A stretch of 64,000 bases of DNA from Pontibacter rufus (GTDB taxonomy: Bacteria > Bacteroidota > Bacteroidia > Cytophagales > Hymenobacteraceae). Numbering within the stretch: position 1 is the stretch's first letter; every line of letters begins with the position of its first letter. Under the pieces are notes generated by a model, which saw only the letters and a program-made list of their open reading frames with translations, was not told where the DNA came from and searched no databases. Positions 1-7,725 of the stretch are shown one piece after another. The stretch lies in NCBI RefSeq assembly GCF_015694705.1, contig NZ_JADQDR010000001.1, positions 868,001 through 932,000 of the forward strand, read 5' to 3'. The position numbers and the translations under genes were made by a program.

Positions 1-276
1 AATCTCATTATCAACGTGGCGGTGCCGCTGCTCGCCGCCTACGCCATCCATAACGGCAACAAATTGTACCTCGACAAAGCCGTCAGCCTGCTGGAACTGG
101 TGAAAGAGGAAACAAACAAGGTAACGCGTTTGTACGAAGAACTTGGCTGGAAAACGAAGAATGCGGCTGGCAGCCAGGCAGCCCTTGGGCTTTACAAATA
201 CTACTGCCAGCCTGTAAACTGTATGCGCTGCGCCATAGGCAACAAAATCATGAAACAAAACAGCGCCACCGCGTGA
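1..276 (+). CDS. DUF2851 family protein, C-terminal fragment
   Basis: The reading frame is open from the first base and stops with TGA, so only the last 91 residues of a longer gene are visible. The tail ends with a C-x4-C-x2-C cluster followed by AIGN (YYCQPVNCMRCAIGN). This is how I remember the C-terminus of DUF2851 proteins, a Bacteroidota family of about 430 residues without an established function. The stop codon overlaps the GTG start of the next gene, so the two are probably cotranscribed. The family call rests on this short tail only; the reading frame itself is secure. Confidence 0.65.
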   Translation, partial: NLIINVAVPLLAAYAIHNGNKLYLDKAVSLLELVKEETNKVTRLYEELGWKTKNAAGSQAALGLYKYYCQPVNCMRCAIGNKIMKQNSATA

Positions 277-1565
277 GTATATTTCTATACTTACTGAATG
301 CGGGCATTTTGCTGGCGCTGGTATGGCTGCTCCGGCAGCAAAGCTGGGCGCAGGCGCTGCAGCGATACTTCTATCCGGCTTTGTTCCTGAAATTGCTGTG
401 CGGCGTGTTGCTGGGCTTGTTATACTTTCATTATTACGGCGGCGGCGATACCATTGCTTACTACAACGGCTCGCTTATACTTACTGATCTTGCCCGCAAC
501 GATGCCGCAGCCTATATCCGGTTGCTTTTTTTTAACGAATTTGGCAGCGAGGCTTTCCGCGCTTCCGTGCCTTTTTCGCGGTTGCCGGGCTTCACAAATT
601 CTTTTTTCATGATGAAGCTGCTGAGCCTGCTCAATCTTCTCACCGGCAATTCATACTATCTCAACAGCTTATACTTCTCGCTTTTCAGTTTCTGGGGAGC
701 CGCAAAGTTAGCGGCTGTTTTGGTGCGGGTTTTCCCTACGTATAAAAGTGCTGCCGTGGTGGCTTTCCTGTTTTTCCCATCCGTGGTTTTCTGGAGTTCC
801 GGCCTGCTGAAAGATGCTGTTTTATTTGGCAGTATGTGCTGGGTAACCTCGTTTTTCCTGATGCTGGCGCACAAGCAAAAGCTGCCTGCTACCACGCTGG
901 CGCTTGCGCCGGTTATAATTTTGCTTTTCTGCCGGATTAAGTTTTTTCTGGCGCTTATGCTGTTGCCGTTGTTGCTGTTATACCTGCTGGTAAAGTTGCT
1001 GGCAAAGTATAGTCACTATTTTCAAAGTAGCTTGCGGCAGGTATGGCTGATGACTGTTGCCATTGTGGTTTTTGGGTTGGCCGGAGCGTTAGCCTTTAAA
1101 GTATACGCGGATGGCTTTTTCTATACTAACCTGGTGGAGAGTTATGAACATTTGCTGGCACTGTCGCAGGGAAAGCCGCACATTGCATATCATACTTTAG
1201 CGCCAACCATGCGGAGCTTTGCCGTTAATGCGCCTAAAGCAATTTTTAACGCTATTTACAGGCCTTTTATAGGGGAATCAGGTAACTGGCTGTTTGTGCT
1301 CCTGGCTTTAGAGAACTTTGTGTTGCTGCTACTCAGTGTATTGGCTGTTGGTGCGGCATGGCGCGGTAAAAGACCAGAAGTGAAGACAGACCACGTACTA
1401 TTTGTAGCCATTGTATTAGCATTTGCCGTTATATTCGGCCTCAGCACACCTAATTTTGGCACTCTGAGCCGCTATCGGATTGCATTTCTGCCTTTTCTGG
1501 TATACCTGCTTTTGCAAAACAGGTACGCGCAGCAGCTGCTTGCAAAGCTCAGGTTGCAGTCCTGA
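273..1565 (+). CDS. polytopic inner-membrane protein of unknown function
   Basis: The 430-residue product is almost entirely hydrophobic, with about ten predicted membrane helices (for example near residues 4-22, 32-55, 112-165, 165-225 and 340-425). The chosen start is GTG, which overlaps the previous stop as GTGA; an ATG start would remove the first helix. Conserved-looking polar spots include GGGDTIAYYNG near residue 56 and a GLLKDA motif near residue 177. This layout resembles membrane glycosyltransferase or polymerase-type proteins of envelope polysaccharide loci, and an acyltransferase gene lies just downstream. That is inference from context; I do not recognise the family. Confidence 0.75.
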   Translation: MSIFLYLLNAGILLALVWLLRQQSWAQALQRYFYPALFLKLLCGVLLGLLYFHYYGGGDTIAYYNGSLILTDLARNDAAAYIRLLFFNEFGSEAFRASVPFSRLPGFTNSFFMMKLLSLLNLLTGNSYYLNSLYFSLFSFWGAAKLAAVLVRVFPTYKSAAVVAFLFFPSVVFWSSGLLKDAVLFGSMCWVTSFFLMLAHKQKLPATTLALAPVIILLFCRIKFFLALMLLPLLLLYLLVKLLAKYSHYFQSSLRQVWLMTVAIVVFGLAGALAFKVYADGFFYTNLVESYEHLLALSQGKPHIAYHTLAPTMRSFAVNAPKAIFNAIYRPFIGESGNWLFVLLALENFVLLLLSVLAVGAAWRGKRPEVKTDHVLFVAIVLAFAVIFGLSTPNFGTLSRYRIAFLPFLVYLLLQNRYAQQLLAKLRLQS

Positions 1566-1596
1566 TCTCCGGCTTTCCAACTCGCGCGCTTTTTCG

Positions 1597-1604
1597 TACC
1601 TTTG
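1597..1604 (+). promoter_or_regulatory. candidate -7 promoter element (TACCTTTG)
   Basis: TACCTTTG matches the Bacteroidota -7 consensus TAnnTTTG. It lies in the 157-bp gap between the membrane protein gene and the acyltransferase gene. The upstream -33 box is only a weak TTTC about 20 bp earlier. Transcription would begin near 1611, leaving a leader of roughly 110 nt before the ATG at 1723. Confidence 0.4.
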
Positions 1605-1722
1605 CGCCTGAACTGAAGTATAAAATCAGCCCTGACCAGGTACAATGCATTAGTTATCAGGTATAATAAATACAAAGGCCTGTATCTGATGTCTTCATAC
1701 TTGTGTCCTTTTACTTAAAATT

Positions 1723-2358
1723 ATGCAAAACCCTGTAATTATACTTGGCGCCCAAAAGCTGGGCACCGCTGCACTGGATATTTTCAACAGCAACGAGGTG
1801 GTTGTGTATTGCTTTCTGGAAGATAACCAAAAGTTGCAACAGCAGGAAGTAAACAATGTGGCCGTGATGAGCAGCACCGAAGACAATGAGTTCCTGAAAC
1901 TGATTGGCACCAAGTGCGATGTGTTTGTGGCTGTGGAAGACGCCGCCGCACGCAAAGGCATGATCAAGCTGCTCAAGGAAGAGTACAAAGCCGTTCCGGT
2001 AAATGCCATCCACCGTTTCAGCGCTGTGTCGGAGTTTGCGTGGCTGGGCCATGGTAACCTGATAGCTGCCGGTGCCGTGGTAAACAGCAATGCTAAAATC
2101 GGCAACAACTGTCTCATTCATTCCAATGCCGTTGTAGATTCGCAGGCTGAATTGGCCGATTTTGTACAGGTAGGTGCCGGCGCGATTATTAATTCAGAGG
2201 TGATGGTGGAGGAAGGCGCCTTTATCGGAACAGGTGCTGTGGTGGTATCCGGCGTTAAGATAGGCAAAAACGCACGCGTGGGTGCCGGTGCCGTAGTAGT
2301 AGCCGATGTGCCCGCCAAAGCCACCGTATTCGGAAACCCCGCCGCGCCCATCAAGTAA
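1723..2358 (+). CDS. sugar O-acyltransferase, NeuD/PglD-type hexapeptide repeat
   Basis: The 211-residue product has the two-part layout of sialic-acid NeuD and PglD-type acyltransferases. Residues 1-80 look like a small Rossmann-like substrate domain (VIILGAQKLG near the N-terminus). From about residue 105 there are repeated hexapeptides of the left-handed beta-helix type, ending in VFGNPA, where acetyl-CoA binds in relatives. Family members acetylate amino sugars used in cell-envelope glycans. One oddity: the usual catalytic (D/E)-H-D of the third coil appears as D-S-Q near residue 140, so the classical general base may be missing. The gene appears to be monocistronic, with a perfect hairpin behind it. 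Confidence 0.85.
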   Translation: MQNPVIILGAQKLGTAALDIFNSNEVVVYCFLEDNQKLQQQEVNNVAVMSSTEDNEFLKLIGTKCDVFVAVEDAAARKGMIKLLKEEYKAVPVNAIHRFSAVSEFAWLGHGNLIAAGAVVNSNAKIGNNCLIHSNAVVDSQAELADFVQVGAGAIINSEVMVEEGAFIGTGAVVVSGVKIGKNARVGAGAVVVADVPAKATVFGNPAAPIK

Positions 2359-2390
2359 ACTTTTATGCTTGCTGCAGCTGTTAGAGGATA

Positions 2391-2426
2391 AATTGCTAAA
2401 TGGTTTATTCTAACCATTTAGCAATT
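2391..2426. terminator. perfect 15-bp inverted repeat between the acyltransferase and TA genes
   Basis: AATTGCTAAATGGTT (2391-2405) and its exact reverse complement (2412-2426) are separated by TATTCT. It lies 33 bp after the acyltransferase stop and 33 bp before the antitoxin start. The A/T-rich outer arms could give terminator function in both directions, but no separate U-run follows. Because toxin-antitoxin operons are usually autorepressed through palindromes just upstream, it could instead be the TA operator. Confidence 0.55.
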
Positions 2427-2459
2427 CAACCACCACATTGAATAAAATTATACTTTGCT

Positions 2460-2684
2460 ATGACTGCTCCAATTCAATATATTATCGACAATGACGGGCA
2501 TAAAAAGTCTGTGGTTATCCCTTTTGAACAATGGGAGGAGTTAAATCAGCGGTATGAGAAGCTGAATAACAAAGTTCAGGTGCTGACGGGTATTGCCAAA
2601 GCAGTAAAAGAAGTTAAGAAAGCCCGGGAAATGGGTAAACCATTGCAAACGTTGGCTGATTTTCTGAATGAAAGTAGAGGTTAA
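2460..2684 (+). CDS. type II antitoxin
   Basis: This 74-residue protein begins with IQYIIDNDGHKKSVVIPFEQW, a pattern typical of small Phd/YefM-like and related Bacteroidota antitoxins (a short beta strand followed by a line of the type 'V(V/I)IPFEQWEEL'). The charged C-terminal helix would wrap the toxin. Its end overlaps the toxin start by 17 bp, the classical translational coupling of TA pairs. TACTTTG at 2451-2457 lies only 3 bp before the ATG, so the message may be nearly leaderless. I infer the role mainly from size and from the toxin next door. Confidence 0.75.
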   Translation: MTAPIQYIIDNDGHKKSVVIPFEQWEELNQRYEKLNNKVQVLTGIAKAVKEVKKAREMGKPLQTLADFLNESRG

Positions 2685-3024
2685 GGTTACCAGCAACTTT
2701 AAGAAGCAGGCGAAACCTCTGTTAAAGAAATACCCTTTATTGATAAGTGAATTAGATAAACTGGAAAATGAACTCACTAAAAATCCAAAACTTGGAAAAC
2801 CGTTGGGGAGTGATGCTTATAAAATAAGACTTTCAATTAAAAGTAAAGGCAGAGGTAAAAGTGGCGGAGCAAGAGTAATCACGCATATTGAAAGCGAAAT
2901 AATAGGTGTAATCGAACAGGTGGAAGAGGCATTTACTGTAAACCTGCTTACTATTTATGATAAATCAGATACAGAATCTATAACTGATAAAGAGTTAAAA
3001 GGACTTATTAAGAACATCAGGTAA
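2668..3024 (+). CDS. RelE/ParE-superfamily toxin
   Basis: The 118-residue basic protein starts with VEVKVTSNFKKQAKPLLKKYP and contains the RelE/ParE-type core 'KPLGSDAYKIRLSIKSKGRGKSGGARVIT', followed by a hydrophobic strand and 'LLTIYDKSDTESI'. RelE toxins cleave mRNA in the ribosome and ParE toxins poison gyrase; the sequence does not tell which applies. It is translationally coupled to the antitoxin. The pair sits immediately outside the proposed attL, so it belongs to the host rather than the prophage if the att assignment is right. It would originally have been directly upstream of trhO. Confidence 0.85.
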   Translation: MKVEVKVTSNFKKQAKPLLKKYPLLISELDKLENELTKNPKLGKPLGSDAYKIRLSIKSKGRGKSGGARVITHIESEIIGVIEQVEEAFTVNLLTIYDKSDTESITDKELKGLIKNIR

Positions 3025-3044
3025 CCATTTATTCAACCATCAAC

Positions 3045-3061
3045 AACACTTAGCCGAAACT
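3045..3061 (+). other. candidate attL core (17 bp)
   Basis: AACACTTAGCCGAAACT occurs here and again at 57174-57190 in the same orientation, with no mismatch. This copy lies 20 bp after the toxin stop and 86 bp from the integrase stop. That is the usual place for an attachment core. Sequence on both sides differs from the other copy, so the repeat is exactly 17 bp. Confidence 0.6.
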
Positions 3062-3063
3062 GA

Positions 3064-3104
3064 ACAAATCCGAACAGCTACATAATATAGCTGTTCGGAT
3101 TTGT
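3064..3104. terminator. 17-bp hairpin beside attL
   Basis: Arms 3064-3080 and 3088-3104 are perfectly complementary around a 7-nt loop (CATAATA); the core of the left arm reads CCGAACAGCTA. The A-rich and T-rich bases at the stem ends make it usable as a terminator on both strands: for the TA operon reading right and for the integrase reading left. Lying inside the proposed prophage end, it could also insulate the host from the phage operon. Confidence 0.6.
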
Positions 3105-3146
3105 CGTTTAGGCGGGTTCTGCGGCAAGTGGCGAACAGCAATTGTT

Positions 3147-4442
3147 CTATGTTGTTTGGAAATTGTTTTCCTGAAGTTTTCCCGAAAGGCGGTCGAATAT
3201 GCTCTCTGATGCGGTGTTTAGTTCTTCCAGCCTGATTTCTTCTGCGTAGCGCTCTGCCATGGATATGGAAGACCAACCCATCAGCTGTTGTACCTGCCAA
3301 AGGTCTTTCAGGGTTTTAAAGGCAGCATCGGTAAAGCTCCGTCGCGCCATGTGCGTCGTAATGTGTGGCAATTTATAACGGTGCGAGATGCCCTTCAGTG
3401 CTGTATTAATATGGTCTTTTACATCTTTCAGGGTGTCGTACTGCTGGGTAGCTGTGAGGCTGGGGAAATCTTCCGGCAGCCATGGCAGCACATAGGTTCC
3501 CTGGCGTGGGTATTGAGCCAGGATGCCATTGATCATCTCATTGCGGGGCACAGTCTTCCACTTAGCACTGCGTTTGCCGGGCAGGTAAGAAACATATTTC
3601 TCTGTTACTTTAACCCATTCCAGCTTTACTACTTCTGAGATGCGTCCGCCGTGCAGCAGGAACAGGAGCAGGAAAGTATTGCGGGCATGATGCCATTCCG
3701 GTTTATGGGTAAGGTCGATGTCCAGCAGGGAAAGGATTACTTCTGCCTCCGGGCGCGCCTGTTTTTTAGGGGGCACATATAGATCCAACCCGGCAAAGGG
3801 GCTGCGGCCAGGTGGCAAAGCGCCTTCCTGAATACCCTGCTCAAAGGCATTGCGCAGCGCACTTATGTATATCTTAATGGTTTTAGGACTAAACCGCCTG
3901 GCATCAGAGTGCTTGCGTGTTTGGGTGCGCAACCACGCCTCATAAGAGGCCACAAAGGCCGGGGTAAGAATCCGCGCATCGCGCAGGTCTGTGGCGGCAA
4001 ATTCTTCAAGTCGCATCAGCGAAAACCTGAGCTGCTCTGCATAAGAGATGCGGCCGGCGCTCCTGTAGCGTAGTTCGAGCGCTTTAATAAAGCCGACGAA
4101 GCTGGTCGGGTTCTCTTCTGCAGGCGGGTTCTCGTACAGCTCTTTTATCTCTTTGGAGGTGCAGGCAGGATGCTGCAGAGCCAGCACTTCCAGTCTATCG
4201 AGGGCCGCTTGTATCTCCTCGTTGTACGTGTTGCATTTACGATGGCCTTTTATCCAGTTGCGCTTCCGGTAATCATGTTTGAGGTTCCACTCGCTTTTGC
4301 GCTCATCGCCATTTACCCGGATACGGATGCCCAGGTTAAGGTAGGCGTGTCGGCGGTTACGCGTTATGCGGATGCGTACCGAGGTAGTGCCGTCCGCATT
4401 GGGCTTGTCTTTCGGTTCTACTTTAAAGCTGGCGGCGGCCAT
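3147..4442 (-). CDS. int: tyrosine recombinase, phage integrase
   Basis: The 431-residue protein has the three-domain layout of Bacteroidota phage integrases. An arm-type DNA-binding domain (about 1-100) has a 'SVRIRITRNRRHAYLNLGIR' strand pattern, a SAM-like core-binding domain spans about 110-220, and the catalytic domain follows. The catalytic residues are visible: Arg267 in HGGRISE, His364 and Arg367 in HMARR, Trp390 in the HxxR/H-W position (LMGW), and nucleophile Tyr399 in AERYAE. It would join attP to the 17-bp attB next to trhO and, with an excisionase, reverse the reaction. Its stop faces attL, as in many prophages. It is the last gene of the leftward lysogeny block. Confidence 0.95.
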   Translation of the reverse strand: MAAASFKVEPKDKPNADGTTSVRIRITRNRRHAYLNLGIRIRVNGDERKSEWNLKHDYRKRNWIKGHRKCNTYNEEIQAALDRLEVLALQHPACTSKEIKELYENPPAEENPTSFVGFIKALELRYRSAGRISYAEQLRFSLMRLEEFAATDLRDARILTPAFVASYEAWLRTQTRKHSDARRFSPKTIKIYISALRNAFEQGIQEGALPPGRSPFAGLDLYVPPKKQARPEAEVILSLLDIDLTHKPEWHHARNTFLLLFLLHGGRISEVVKLEWVKVTEKYVSYLPGKRSAKWKTVPRNEMINGILAQYPRQGTYVLPWLPEDFPSLTATQQYDTLKDVKDHINTALKGISHRYKLPHITTHMARRSFTDAAFKTLKDLWQVQQLMGWSSISMAERYAEEIRLEELNTASESIFDRLSGKLQENNFQTT

Positions 4443-4454
4443 AGTTAAGATAAA

Positions 4455-4478
4455 GGGAGGTTAGCGCCTCCCCTTTTT
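4455..4478 (-). terminator. hairpin between integrase and lipoprotein genes
   Basis: GGGAGG (4455-4460) and CCTCCC (4467-4472) pair around TTAGCG, with C-TTTTT following on the plus strand and TTTATCTTAA on the minus strand. On the minus strand it would attenuate transcription from the lipoprotein gene into integrase. A plus-strand terminator blocking antisense transcription is equally possible. Confidence 0.5.
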
Positions 4479-4493
4479 GTTTGTTTAGATTAA

Positions 4494-5012
4494 TTAATTT
4501 TCCTTTCTGAAACGCCGGATGTCCACTTTTAAGTATATTTCTTGCTCGCTTCCTCCCTCTTGTATTTTCGTGTTTTTTAACTCCCTGCGCCACGTCATTG
4601 TGCTATCGGTTATGGCGCTTATTTGCCATTGCGTGTTAGAATACTCAATATAAGATTTGCCATCTTGTTTAGCGATGTGATAAACACTAAGGGGGTCTGT
4701 ATATATGTCAGGGAAGTCGTATGCGCCTCCTCCCAGAGAGCGCTCTCCTTTATAGATAAAATGCCCATCAAATCTATATCCTTGCTGTACCGGCGTGGGG
4801 TTCCCGTTATATATATCAGCAAAATCCGGATCTGGCGAAGTATCTCCTTCATGTGGATACCATTCAGTTTCTTCTTCATAATTCAGCCAGTCTCCTAATA
4901 TCTGTTCTTCAACAGGATTTTCAGGCATGGGCATGTCTACATCATCTTCGGGAGTGCAGGCAGAAAAAAAGAGACACAAGAGCAGAGGGAGTGATAGTAA
5001 ATGCTTTTTCAT
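4494..5012 (-). CDS. prophage-encoded lipoprotein
   Basis: The 172-residue product begins with a charged MKK, a leucine-rich helix and the lipobox FSAC, so Cys19 would be lipidated. An acidic tether follows (TPEDDVDMPMPENP), then a compact domain with 'ILGDWLNYEE' and 'YIEYSNTQWQISAI', reminiscent of lipocalin-like Bacteroidota lipoproteins in which a short 'GxW' opens a beta barrel. The gene lies in the block read leftward with the repressor and is likely expressed in the lysogen. A cell-surface role such as superinfection exclusion or lysogenic conversion is inference from position. Confidence 0.75.
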   Translation of the reverse strand: MKKHLLSLPLLLCLFFSACTPEDDVDMPMPENPVEEQILGDWLNYEEETEWYPHEGDTSPDPDFADIYNGNPTPVQQGYRFDGHFIYKGERSLGGGAYDFPDIYTDPLSVYHIAKQDGKSYIEYSNTQWQISAITDSTMTWRRELKNTKIQEGGSEQEIYLKVDIRRFRKEN

Positions 5013-5088
5013 GGTTAAGTTTATTTTAGTGAAAGGAATTGTTTCATAAGTCGTGTGAGGCGGAGTGATTATGTTAGTTATAATGAAA

Positions 5089-6162
5089 CTACTTTTCTAG
5101 TCGGGTAAGCGTATTTAAAAGCTGCTCGCTGTAATCATAGATGTTGTCAATAGTTTCAATTTCTACTCGTGTTTCTTTATTCCCATCTTCCATTAACCCT
5201 AAGTATTTTTTTGTCCCATTCAGGTGAAGCCGGCAAATGGGTTTTCTATTATTATCATCCAGCAAAACACTTAGATATCGTACTGTATCTCTATAGTGCA
5301 GCCTTGAACCATTTATTTTGGTGCGGAGAATGGACTTCACAATAAAGAAAGCTTCCTGCTCCAACTCCGTAAACTCCGTCTTTGGCTCATCTTGTGGCTG
5401 TGAGGCGTTTGGCTCTGGCATCTGGGCAGTTTCCTGTTTAACAGTGTCAGCCTCATTTGAGAGGGCCGTTTTCAAACGATCACTGATTAAGTCACTGACA
5501 TACTGCTGCAGCGACTTCTTCACCAGAGGGCCGAACTGTTCAAGCACCTTAGCGGTCATCATGCCGGTGTGGATGTGTTTGGCGAAATAGCGGACAAATG
5601 TCTCTGAAGGGTTTGCGAATTCTGCTGCTATAATTTTCTTTATCTCCCGCGTATACTTTAACTCACTGGCAGCACTAAGAATCTGATCTACATCAAAGGC
5701 GCTGTTCTGGTATTTCTTCAGCTCGAATACCGCAGCTTCATTCATATCTGTAATATTGAACTCCCAAAATGGCTTATTGTCCATTTTATTGGGCTCCTCT
5801 AAATCGGTATAGAACCGGTAAACTATGCCATTAGTCAGGATGCCGAAGCGGGTGCTGCATACATGAAAATAGCGGTGCAACTGCGAGTTGTGCACGTTCA
5901 GTTCCTCTTTCCAGTGCTTGCATTCTACTATAATAATGGGCTGGCCATCCTTTTGTATACAGTAGTCTACCTTTTCGCCTTTCTTAATGCCCAGGTCTGC
6001 TACAAATTCCGGGATTACCTCAAGTGGGTTGAAGACGTCATAGCCCAACGCGGCGATAAAGGGCATGACGAAGGCGTTTTTAGTCGCCTCCTCAGTTTGG
6101 ATGGAGTCTTTCAGGCGGGAAACCTTTTCTCCGAGGGCTTTGATTACGTCAATAAAATCCAT
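5089..6162 (-). CDS. orphan HsdR N-terminal-type restriction nuclease
   Basis: Residues 1-115 match the nuclease domain found at the N-terminus of type I restriction HsdR subunits. Visible are the conserved helix region (EEATKNAFVMPFI), then PD-(D/E)XK residues Asp66 (KVDYCI) and Glu80-x-Lys82 (VECKHW), followed by 'TNGIVYRFYTDL'. No helicase domain and no neighbouring hsdM or hsdS gene are present. The C-terminal 240 residues include helical segments and a small beta-rich domain (LHYRDTVRYLSVLL). Stand-alone proteins of this type are common in prophages and are often annotated as type I restriction enzymes. Expression from the lysogenic block fits an anti-phage role, which remains a hypothesis. 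Confidence 0.8.
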   Translation of the reverse strand: MDFIDVIKALGEKVSRLKDSIQTEEATKNAFVMPFIAALGYDVFNPLEVIPEFVADLGIKKGEKVDYCIQKDGQPIIIVECKHWKEELNVHNSQLHRYFHVCSTRFGILTNGIVYRFYTDLEEPNKMDNKPFWEFNITDMNEAAVFELKKYQNSAFDVDQILSAASELKYTREIKKIIAAEFANPSETFVRYFAKHIHTGMMTAKVLEQFGPLVKKSLQQYVSDLISDRLKTALSNEADTVKQETAQMPEPNASQPQDEPKTEFTELEQEAFFIVKSILRTKINGSRLHYRDTVRYLSVLLDDNNRKPICRLHLNGTKKYLGLMEDGNKETRVEIETIDNIYDYSEQLLNTLTRLEK

Positions 6163-6253
6163 GTAGAAGTTTGTCTATAGTTGAAGTTATATTATTTAAT
6201 AAGTAATTTTTTTAGTACTTGAAGTAGTAGGACTGATGCATGAGAAGACCTTA

Positions 6254-6643
6254 CTACTTGCACATGGATAAGCCCTTTTGAATAATCTCGGAGGGCACAG
6301 GAATTTTTGTTCCTACTATTTCAGGATTATCTCGCCAGATTTCTTCATAGGTCTTAGTAGTTATATCTGTTCTTTTTGATTCAACCTGTCCCATTGCTCT
6401 TCCATTTAAAGCATAAATGTTTCCTTCTGATTTTATGAACACTGCGGTACCATCACAAAAGACTTCTACTTCTTCCGTTGTAAAGGGCCATTCTTCACCA
6501 AAGTCTGAAGCTTGAAATATATTTTCTTTTTTTTCAGGTAAAGAAGCCATAGAACCTGTCATGTTTTTCTCTTCATCAGAACACATCTGCATGATAAAGA
6601 GAAACAGAACAACCGCTGCTACTATTTTAAAAATGGTTTTCAT
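6254..6643 (-). CDS. small exported protein, DUF2511/YebY-like
   Basis: This 129-residue protein has an N-terminal hydrophobic helix (residues 5-20) ending at Met-Gln-Met-Cys, which could be a signal anchor or a poor lipobox. The body contains 'EWPFTTEEVEVFCDG' and 'GNIYALNGRAMG', resembling the YebY/DUF2511 pattern of a tryptophan-proline-phenylalanine strand, a cysteine and a YALNG strand. A second conserved Cys stands near the C-terminus and may form a disulfide. Function is unknown. It is 11 bp downstream of the next lipoprotein gene in the same leftward operon. Confidence 0.6.
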   Translation of the reverse strand: MKTIFKIVAAVVLFLFIMQMCSDEEKNMTGSMASLPEKKENIFQASDFGEEWPFTTEEVEVFCDGTAVFIKSEGNIYALNGRAMGQVESKRTDITTKTYEEIWRDNPEIVGTKIPVPSEIIQKGLSMCK

Positions 6644-6654
6644 AATATAGCTTG

Positions 6655-7089
6655 TTAGTTCCGACTTTTAACTTCTTGATATTTGGAGTCTTTAAAAGGA
6701 TAAATGTTAATGTAATTAGAGTCGAAGGTAGCCGAAGCAACAAAATGGTCAGCTACTTTAATGTATTCATCACCCTCAAGCGGGTACTTCAATACCAACT
6801 GAGTAACGCGTGGATCATCATAAACATTGATATTACACTTCAGGCAATTCTCTTCTCTGAATTGCTTAATGAAGTCGGTTATATAAGCAGTGTCAATAGG
6901 AGCACCGCTTTTAATTTCCTTTGCCCATAAATAATAGTTTTGCACTGCTGCATTATGATTGGTGGCTAGTACCTCATAGGAGGCAGAGTCTAATTTCTCT
7001 GATTCTTCTTCGGCGTAACTTTTAGAATCTGTACAACTAGCTAAGGCCAAAGCCAGCATTATAAGTAATTGTGTAAACTGTGTTTTCAT
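6655..7089 (-). CDS. small prophage lipoprotein
   Basis: The 144-residue protein has a clear lipoprotein signal (MKTQ, hydrophobic helix, LASC with Cys19). The mature part is acidic and helical at first ('AEEESEKLDSASYEVL') and ends with beta strands. Two cysteines in 'EENCLKCNINVY' could form a disulfide or bind metal. I do not recognise a family. It lies between the repressor and integrase, with two other exported proteins, all read leftward. That setting is typical for lysogenic conversion or superinfection-exclusion genes, but the sequence does not prove either. Confidence 0.65.
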   Translation of the reverse strand: MKTQFTQLLIMLALALASCTDSKSYAEEESEKLDSASYEVLATNHNAAVQNYYLWAKEIKSGAPIDTAYITDFIKQFREENCLKCNINVYDDPRVTQLVLKYPLEGDEYIKVADHFVASATFDSNYINIYPFKDSKYQEVKSRN

Positions 7090-7271
7090 AAGCGTAATCT
7101 ATAGGCTGAATAAATAGTAATTTTCTAATTTTTCGTAAGTAAAAGCCCGGCTTTTGTTTTAAAAGCGTTGTATTTTACCGCTAATACGCTAATTTCTTTA
7201 GCACTTTCACGACCAAAAATAAGAGCCGCACATCTTCTTACTGCACTAGGAATGGCAGCTGGTTTTGTGTA

Positions 7272-7709
7272 TCATAAGTTTAGAAGAGGGTCAATGTCGG
7301 CTGCCTTACTGAATTCCTTTATGTACCAGTAAGTAATGTATCCTTCGTACCCATCTGCCGTCCTTACCTTAGCGCATCTTCCCTTACTGTCATACAATTC
7401 CACATTCAACAATATAACTTTATCCCCATTCAGCAATGTTCCGACTTTATTGTACTTGTAGATTTGCCAAAGAGGAACCTCTAAATACTCCATGCTTGCA
7501 GGATCCCAACTGTTGATAGTCACGGTTTTCCCTTTATAAGTTTCACCTAGATCAGTTAAGACAGAATTCAAATTTAAGCCAGATTCCAGTGCTTCACTTT
7601 CTGCGACAGAGTCTTGATAATAAAAGTAAACACCTGTGATAAAATCAAATGCGAAGTAGACAGCAACCAGGGTACCTACAACAATCAGAGTAGTTTTAAC
7701 AGTCTTCAT
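7272..7709 (-). CDS. membrane-anchored SH3-like protein
   Basis: One membrane helix spans residues 7-27 and is followed by an acidic linker. The C-terminal half carries a bacterial SH3-like pattern: 'NGDKVILLNVEL', 'CAKVRTADGYEGYITYWYI'. Such domains bind peptidoglycan or peptides in the periplasm. The gene starts 16 bp downstream of the repressor stop on the same strand, so both are probably made from the lysogenic promoter. A further 182-bp stretch to the next gene (7090-7271) holds no gene with a start codon that I can support. Confidence 0.6.
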   Translation of the reverse strand: MKTVKTTLIVVGTLVAVYFAFDFITGVYFYYQDSVAESEALESGLNLNSVLTDLGETYKGKTVTINSWDPASMEYLEVPLWQIYKYNKVGTLLNGDKVILLNVELYDSKGRCAKVRTADGYEGYITYWYIKEFSKAADIDPLLNL

Positions 7710-7725
7710 GCAAGTCTATTTATAA

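Noticed and set aside
2391..2426. Left prophage boundary at the perfect palindrome
   Set aside because: No matching sequence is seen on the right side, and the integrase and 17-bp repeat place the boundary near 3045.
7090..7271. Possible small protein on the minus strand (frame with VRRCAALIFG and VKYNAFKTKAG)
   Set aside because: It reads like coding sequence but has no start codon in frame and is too short to call a gene or a remnant with confidence.
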